Positions 5,301 through 9,200 of a stretch of DNA of 9,200 bases are shown one piece after another. Position numbers and translations under genes: made by a program. Position 1 is the stretch's first letter. Each line of letters starts with the position of its first letter. Below the pieces are notes generated by a model that was given only the letters and a program-made list of their open reading frames with translations, did no database searches and was not told the DNA's origin. Source of the DNA: Bacteroidales bacterium Bact_23 (GTDB lineage: Bacteria > Bacteroidota > Bacteroidia > Bacteroidales > Lentimicrobiaceae); NCBI GenBank assembly GCA_001603685.1, contig LUZO01000008.1, positions 1 through 9,200 of the forward strand. Reading direction: 5' to 3'.

Positions 5301-7619
5301 GCTCTCAGCGCTGCAGAACACAGCGGCCAGATCGACGGCGAGACGAGAAAGGAGCTTGAGGCCAAGTTCAGAGATTCAAAAGATCCTCTGAACGTGATCG
5401 TCTGCACGCCGACGATGGAGCTCGGGATCGATATCGGAAACCTGTCTGCTGTCTTCATGAGGAACGTTCCGCCGTCACCCTCCAACTACGCCCAGAGGGC
5501 TGGGAGAGCCGGTAGGAAGTCTCAGACCTCTATTATCAGCACCTTCTGTGGCGGCGGGTTGAAACGGGGCCCCCACGACCAGTACTTCTACCGCTACCCT
5601 GAGAAGATCATCGCAGGAGAGATCAGCACGCCGCGATTCCTTCTGGACAACAAAGCCCTCGTTACCACCCACATCCACTCCTTCGTCCTCGAAAAGATAG
5701 ACGAGAAGGTCCCCCAGAAGATCGGAGATATCCTGGATATCGATGGAGAAGGGCTTCCCCTCTTCCCCGACTTCAGGGCAACGATCGAGAGGGGCGTCAA
5801 GGCGCGACGGAACGAGATAGTGAGATCGATCCAGGAGGGGTTCAGAAACGAGATCGAAGAGTACGACTGGCTCGACGAGCAGTTCATAGCAGAGACCGTC
5901 GATCGTTTCGTCCCCGAGCTCGACCGGGCCTTCGATTTCTACAGAGACGAGTACAACCACCTCAAGAGGGAGTTGAAGTACATCAACTTCCTCGCCGAAA
6001 GAAACCGCCTTCCTAAGGAGAAGAGTTGGAGGCGGACTTCCATCGAGAACAAAATGGCCAACATGCGGGAAGGCAAAGAGAACTACTTCACCTACCGCTA
6101 TCTTGCGAGCCAGGGGTTCACCCCTAACTACGGATTCCCGACGAAGGTCACCACCCTCTTCCTCGACCACCGGGGCAGACGGGGCTTCGAAGAGTTCGAC
6201 CTCCAGAGAGATAGAGCCGTTGCCATAAGAGAATACGCCCCAGGAAACAGCATCTACTACCGGGGAGGCCGTTACCAGATCTTAGAAGCACGTCGCCGAG
6301 AGGATAGCGAGCGGCCCGACCCAAATAAGCTGGTGATATGTCCCAACTGCAGTGCCTACTACCTCGGAAAAGAGGTGGCGATCAATGCAGCCTGCAGGAT
6401 CTGCGGAGCGGCCCTAGACGACCAGCAGCCCCGCGACGCCATAGAGATGCCGGACCAATTCGCCATCAGACGGCAAGGGATAACGAGCGACGAGGAGGAG
6501 AGGATGCGCCTCGGCTACGACGTCAACCAGCATTACCATCGAGGCGGGAGGGTGAAACGCTGGGAGGCCTCAGACGGTTCAGGGCGTATCCTCTCCCTCT
6601 GCTACGAGCATAACGGCAAGATTCTGACGGTCAATATGGGGACGAGGAAGGCAGAAAAAGACGATCAAGATAATGGGTTCACCCTCTGTAACGCCTGCAA
6701 CCGCTGGATATTCAGTGACGACAGCATCAATAAGCACATAGATCCAAATGAGAAGGAGAAGAAATGTTGGCGCAACGGAACAGAAGATGATATCACTCGA
6801 AACGTCGTTCTCTATACGGAGTCTTCCCATGACGTGATCACTATAGAGTGTGACCTCCCTGAAGATATCAGCTCTGAAGACTCAAAGGGATTCTACGAAA
6901 CCCTATCTCAGGCGATGATCCAAGGTCTGCATATAAAGATGAACCTGGACGTAGGAGAGGTCGGGACCTTCCTGATGCCAAATCCCGAGAATGAAGGAAC
7001 CTTTAGCATCGTCCTCTACGAGGGGGCCGAGGGCGGGGCGGGTTTCCTCAGGTCCCTCCAAGAGACCTGCGAGATTCACGAGGTCGCCCACCTCGCCCGG
7101 GAGATCCTCCACGAGTTCGAACCTGAGGAGTCCCGGTGTGAACGGGCCTGTTATGGATGCCTCTGTAACTACTACAACCAACCTATCCACGAGATCCTCG
7201 ATCGAAACCTAGTCCTGCCGACGCTGGAGAGGCTTGAGGGCGCCGAATTGACCGAATCTCAGCAGGGGTCGAATGGCGGCGGAGACGACTGGTACGAAGA
7301 GCTGATGGATCGATGCGAATCCGATCTGGAGCGGACAGTTCTGGAGGCCATACGGGCTAAGAAGCTTCCTCTTCCAACCGACGCCCAGAATACCTTATAC
7401 GACGGTGATAAACCAGTAGCTGAAGCCGACTTCTATTACGAAAATGAGGGCATAATCGTCTTCGTCGATGGGCCAGACCACGATAAGGATTACGTGGTCG
7501 AGAGCGACCGCGATAAGAGAGAAAGACTTGACACCATGGGTTACCGGGTTTTCGTCCACAGGCACGATGATGATCTCGACGAGAGCATGTCCCGGCTCAG
7601 GAGCATGATAGGATACTAA
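2310..7619 (+). CDS. Giant SF2 (DEAD/DEAH) helicase with zinc clusters, DUF1998 and C-terminal Vsr-like nuclease domain; DruE-like
   Basis: 1769 aa from ATG 2310. Helicase motifs in order: TGTGSGKS 124-131 (K130), YPMNAL 159-164, DEVH 263-266, SAT 299-301, FSDNRQD 669-675, TPTMELGIDIG 1033-1043, QRAGRAGR 1062-1069, so ATPase residues are intact. Long insertions between motifs carry Cys clusters at C492/495/510/513, C584/587/599/601, C617/622 and C952/955/967/972; more follow at C1344/1347/1362/1365 and C1460/1463. A DUF1998 (MZB) module ends in C1610-x3-C1614-x2-C1617-x-C1619. The tail (about 1680-1769) resembles DUF559/Vsr-type PD-(D/E)XK nucleases: AD1707FYY, VD1720GPDH1724, D1733RDKRERL. 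Length and domain order fit DruE-type anti-phage helicases; DrmA and MrfA are shorter relatives. Start: ATG 2310 has GGAGG 8 nt upstream and homologous N-termini (NPF-x-ALEDIRTAYRKY) begin just after it; GTG 2268 and GTG 2247 are alternatives. Family is firm, defence role inferred. Confidence 0.9.
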   Translation: MEGHTEKEKERLNPFKALEDIRTAYRKYVTSFQRFKNPTIRDWVDEKLKEGTLISKGPYIELNRRYLHGDPFDQLVREGLIHPDSPRCFTARAEDKTSPLVDLHKHQSDAVRAIASGRNTIVATGTGSGKSFCFGIPIISECLRLQDDGVGGVKAIIIYPMNALANSQYDDFASRLEGTGLKIALYTGDTPNSREKALASYAATTGREKPRDSELLSREEIKETPPDVLLTNYVMLEYLLTRFEDRKAIFPEGRSALRFLVLDEVHTYTGKQGADVAYLIRRLKQHTGTAGDLRCIGTSATVQSSEGGSASEAISSFASRLFGEPFDPESVITETYFEPVAGGESLLPEKVLVTGDMIDGYDGTPETAIPLVRALTGSADLKDIDPKSLGRILGEQTTIQFLEKSLFKNSMSLYDLVEAYRSEVRPNSTKEECDLEIRAALLAGMNAEIEVRGRSQPRLIPKVHAFFSQGGGIKSCISPQSPHMNGAGEVICPDCSRNEKIRKTFPLVFCRACGQEYYSVEITPEGGLKPRDMDDLDIVGIPAYILLGGYDREITPPPGHWRTPSDALRKEYREHAELEVAEYCPDCNRLYKNGDAERCICSSKVKVAILPYPFLFCPSEGCGVYYDRRPREFNKLFSFGTVGRSTATDVIVSHNLNTLPEDERKILVFSDNRQDTALQASHMNNIQKRLHFRRGLHRALEKAGEPIELLQAGEKIFKIFEEGGAMPKYSKSTGDLEFSMASSRSEEDAFKEYLLFNTILELGSSQKRNQQNLEDVGLLRVTYNGIDRLARADNIWAEVPEFRELSEAAREDYLTGFLDIMRYRTAIAYDYLLDDYGFKTKIENKIDEDALFHDEHRTYQPEGYSDDADNKTRFAQVHRLSWRTGPHVAWTMKVLDADRERAQRIVKMVANILVRAGGLRWIDVHKWVGKLLMISPEAILLSVPRGETHKACKRCGLVHHFEEVRVCTGSKCVDLVDENFSNNYFRYEYTRNFDDVAALSAAEHSGQIDGETRKELEAKFRDSKDPLNVIVCTPTMELGIDIGNLSAVFMRNVPPSPSNYAQRAGRAGRKSQTSIISTFCGGGLKRGPHDQYFYRYPEKIIAGEISTPRFLLDNKALVTTHIHSFVLEKIDEKVPQKIGDILDIDGEGLPLFPDFRATIERGVKARRNEIVRSIQEGFRNEIEEYDWLDEQFIAETVDRFVPELDRAFDFYRDEYNHLKRELKYINFLAERNRLPKEKSWRRTSIENKMANMREGKENYFTYRYLASQGFTPNYGFPTKVTTLFLDHRGRRGFEEFDLQRDRAVAIREYAPGNSIYYRGGRYQILEARRREDSERPDPNKLVICPNCSAYYLGKEVAINAACRICGAALDDQQPRDAIEMPDQFAIRRQGITSDEEERMRLGYDVNQHYHRGGRVKRWEASDGSGRILSLCYEHNGKILTVNMGTRKAEKDDQDNGFTLCNACNRWIFSDDSINKHIDPNEKEKKCWRNGTEDDITRNVVLYTESSHDVITIECDLPEDISSEDSKGFYETLSQAMIQGLHIKMNLDVGEVGTFLMPNPENEGTFSIVLYEGAEGGAGFLRSLQETCEIHEVAHLAREILHEFEPEESRCERACYGCLCNYYNQPIHEILDRNLVLPTLERLEGAELTESQQGSNGGGDDWYEELMDRCESDLERTVLEAIRAKKLPLPTDAQNTLYDGDKPVAEADFYYENEGIIVFVDGPDHDKDYVVESDRDKRERLDTMGYRVFVHRHDDDLDESMSRLRSMIGY

Positions 7620-7652
7620 AGGATTACAAAAAGATTTGACTCATCGATAACC

Positions 7653-7658
7653 TTTAAA
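7653..7658 (+). promoter_or_regulatory. TATA box of mcm, giving a nearly leaderless transcript
   Basis: TTTAAA centred about 31 nt ahead of ATG 7687, in a 67-bp gap. Transcription would start near 7680-7682, leaving a leader of only about 5 nt. The bases between are pyrimidine-rich (CCCCCACCTTACCCTCCC) with no ribosome-binding site, as expected for leaderless archaeal messages. It implies mcm is transcribed independently of the helicase gene. Confidence 0.6.
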
Positions 7659-7686
7659 CTATCCCCCACCTTACCCTCCCTTACCC

Positions 7687-9200
7687 ATGGTCGAAGATCC
7701 CGTAGCGAAGTGGGAGGAGTTCATCAGGTCCAGGTACTGGGACGAGCTATTGGAGCTCGCCGACTCCTACCCCTTGCGCAGAAGCCTCTCAATCAAGTTC
7801 CCGGATATCGATCGGTACGACCCGGAGTTCGCCGACGAGCTCCTGGAGAAGCCGGGGCCGCTCCTCGAGGCGGCGGAGACCGCCCTCCTGGAGATCGACC
7901 TACCCATCGATGCCCTCTTAGAGAAAGCCCACTTCCGGATCGTCGGCCTGCCCCACCGGAGGAAGACGAGCGAGCTTAGGTCCGACCACATCGGCAGGCT
8001 CATCGCCCTGGAGGGGCTCGTGCGGACGGTGACGGAGGTGCGCCCGAAGGTGATATCGGCGGCCTTCGAGTGCCAGAGGTGCGGCCACGTCTTCTTCAAG
8101 GAGCAGACGACCTCCAAGTTCCAGGAGCCATACGACTGCCCCAACGACGCCTGCGACCGGCGGGGGCCCTTCAAGCTGCTACTGGACCGGTCTCGGTTCG
8201 TCGACGCCCAGAACGTCCGGGTCCAGGAGTCCCCCGAGGAGCTGCGGGGCGGCGAGCAGCCCCAGACCCTGGACGTCCAGCTCGAGGACGACCTGACGGG
8301 GATGATCTACCCCGGCGACCGGGTCGTCGTCAACGGGGCTCTGCGGTCCTACCAGAGGACGACCCAGACCGGCAAGTCCACCTACTTCGACCTCTTCCTC
8401 GAAGGAAACTCCATCGAGATGATGGAGCAGGAGTTCGAGGAGATCGATATCAAGGCCGAGGACGAGCGGCTGATAAGGAAGCTTGCTGCAGACCCCCATA
8501 TCTACGAGAATATAAGAAAGTCGATCGCCCCCTCCATCTACGGCTACGAAGAGGTGAAGGAGGCCCTTGCTCTGCAGCTCTTCTCAGGGGTATCGAAGGG
8601 CCTTCCCGACGGGACGAGGATCAGGGGCGACATCCACATCCTCCTCGTCGGCGACCCCGGGATCGCCAAGAGCCAGCTCCTCCGGTACATCTCGAAGCTA
8701 TCGCCCCGGGGGATATACACCTCCGGCAAGAGCTCCACCTCGGCAGGGCTGACGGCGACGGCTGTGAAGGATGAACTGGGCGACGGCCGGTGGTCGATCG
8801 AGGCGGGGGCGCTCGTCCTGGCCGACAAGGGGATCGCCTGCATCGACGAGATGGACAAGATGAGGTCCGAGGACAGGTCCGCCCTCCACGAGGCGATGGA
8901 GCAGCAGACGATCAGCGTCGCGAAGGCCGGCGTGATGGCGACGTTGAAGTCGCGGTGTGCGCTTCTAGCCGCCGCAAACCCCAAGTTCGGCCGCTTCGAC
9001 AAGTACGAGGGGATAGCCCAGCAGATCAACCTCTCCCCAGCCCTCATGTCCCGGTTCGACCTGATCTTCGTCCTCACCGACGAGCCCTCCGACGCCCGGG
9101 ACTCCCAGATCGCCCGCCACATCGGCCAGACCACCTACGCAGGGGAGATATCCTCCCGGGGGGGGTACTCGAAGGAAGAGCTTGAAGCGGTGATGGACGT
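7687..9200 (+). CDS. mcm: Archaeal MCM replicative DNA helicase, 3' partial
   Basis: The first 504 codons are present; the gene runs off the window (archaeal MCM is usually about 650-700 aa). The protein forms the ring that unwinds DNA 3'-5' at the replication fork. Visible features: N-terminal A domain (from VEDPVAKWEEF), a zinc site C129-x2-C132 with C151-x4-C156, an OB-fold region, then the AAA+ core with Walker A GDPGIAKSQ (K328), Walker B CIDEMDK (D387, E388), pre-sensor hairpin around ISVAKAGVMATL, sensor 1 AAANPKFGRFD (N431) and the arginine finger MSRFDLIF (R456). All key residues are intact and no intein interrupts the part seen. ATG 7687 is chosen because of the TATA spacing and because conserved N-terminal sequence starts at once. 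Codon use is strongly G+C-rich, typical of a resident core gene, in contrast with the AT-rich glucanase at the other end. Confidence 0.97.
   Translation, partial: MVEDPVAKWEEFIRSRYWDELLELADSYPLRRSLSIKFPDIDRYDPEFADELLEKPGPLLEAAETALLEIDLPIDALLEKAHFRIVGLPHRRKTSELRSDHIGRLIALEGLVRTVTEVRPKVISAAFECQRCGHVFFKEQTTSKFQEPYDCPNDACDRRGPFKLLLDRSRFVDAQNVRVQESPEELRGGEQPQTLDVQLEDDLTGMIYPGDRVVVNGALRSYQRTTQTGKSTYFDLFLEGNSIEMMEQEFEEIDIKAEDERLIRKLAADPHIYENIRKSIAPSIYGYEEVKEALALQLFSGVSKGLPDGTRIRGDIHILLVGDPGIAKSQLLRYISKLSPRGIYTSGKSSTSAGLTATAVKDELGDGRWSIEAGALVLADKGIACIDEMDKMRSEDRSALHEAMEQQTISVAKAGVMATLKSRCALLAAANPKFGRFDKYEGIAQQINLSPALMSRFDLIFVLTDEPSDARDSQIARHIGQTTYAGEISSRGGYSKEELEAVMD

Noticed and set aside
2310..7619. 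Calling the helicase DISARM DrmA or the repair helicase MrfA
   Set aside because: It is several hundred residues or more too long for both and has extra zinc modules and a nuclease-like tail; DISARM partners DrmB, DrmC and a methylase are absent.

Overview
The window looks like archaeal chromosome, most likely from a G+C-rich methanogen of the Methanothrix/Methanosaeta kind. The genus is an inference. It rests on a single MCM replicative helicase gene of archaeal type, archaeal TATA boxes about 30 nt ahead of start codons, strong GGAGG/GAGGTGA ribosome-binding sites, heavy AGG/AGA arginine use and high G+C over most of the window. All genes recognised lie on the + strand.

Layout. (1) Bases 1-773: the 3' part of a family-16 glycoside hydrolase (lichenase-like beta-glucanase). 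It is much more AT-rich than everything after it, so it is probably acquired DNA. The frame is open to the window edge through a serine-rich stretch. (2) Bases 774-887: a short promoter region with a TATA box and a strong dyad/hairpin next to a ribosome-binding site. (3) Bases 888-2009: a Fic-family AMP-transferase with its own inhibitory motif and a C-terminal winged helix. (4) Bases 2010-2309: a 300-base gap with repeated TTGTGG elements, a possible TATA box, a 25-codon ORF with a near-perfect ribosome-binding site, and a duplicated ribosome-binding-site/start-codon unit. (5) Bases 2310-7619: a giant (1769 aa) DEAD/DEAH superfamily-2 helicase with several zinc clusters, a DUF1998 (MZB) module and a C-terminal PD-(D/E)XK/Vsr-like nuclease fold. 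Its architecture is that of large anti-phage helicases such as DruE of Druantia, but no other known Druantia or DISARM subunit is visible. (6) Bases 7687-9200: mcm, cut by the window end, with a nearly leaderless promoter.

How they fit together. mcm is core replication machinery. The segment upstream of it looks like an accessory block: an AT-rich glucanase, a Fic enzyme and an orphan defence-type helicase. Fic and the helicase are co-directional but 300 bases apart, each with its own ribosome-binding site and probably its own promoter, so a joint Fic-helicase system is only a hypothesis. The most interesting items are the orphan helicase-nuclease, the leader-ORF/duplicated-start arrangement ahead of it, and the repeated motifs around its possible promoter.
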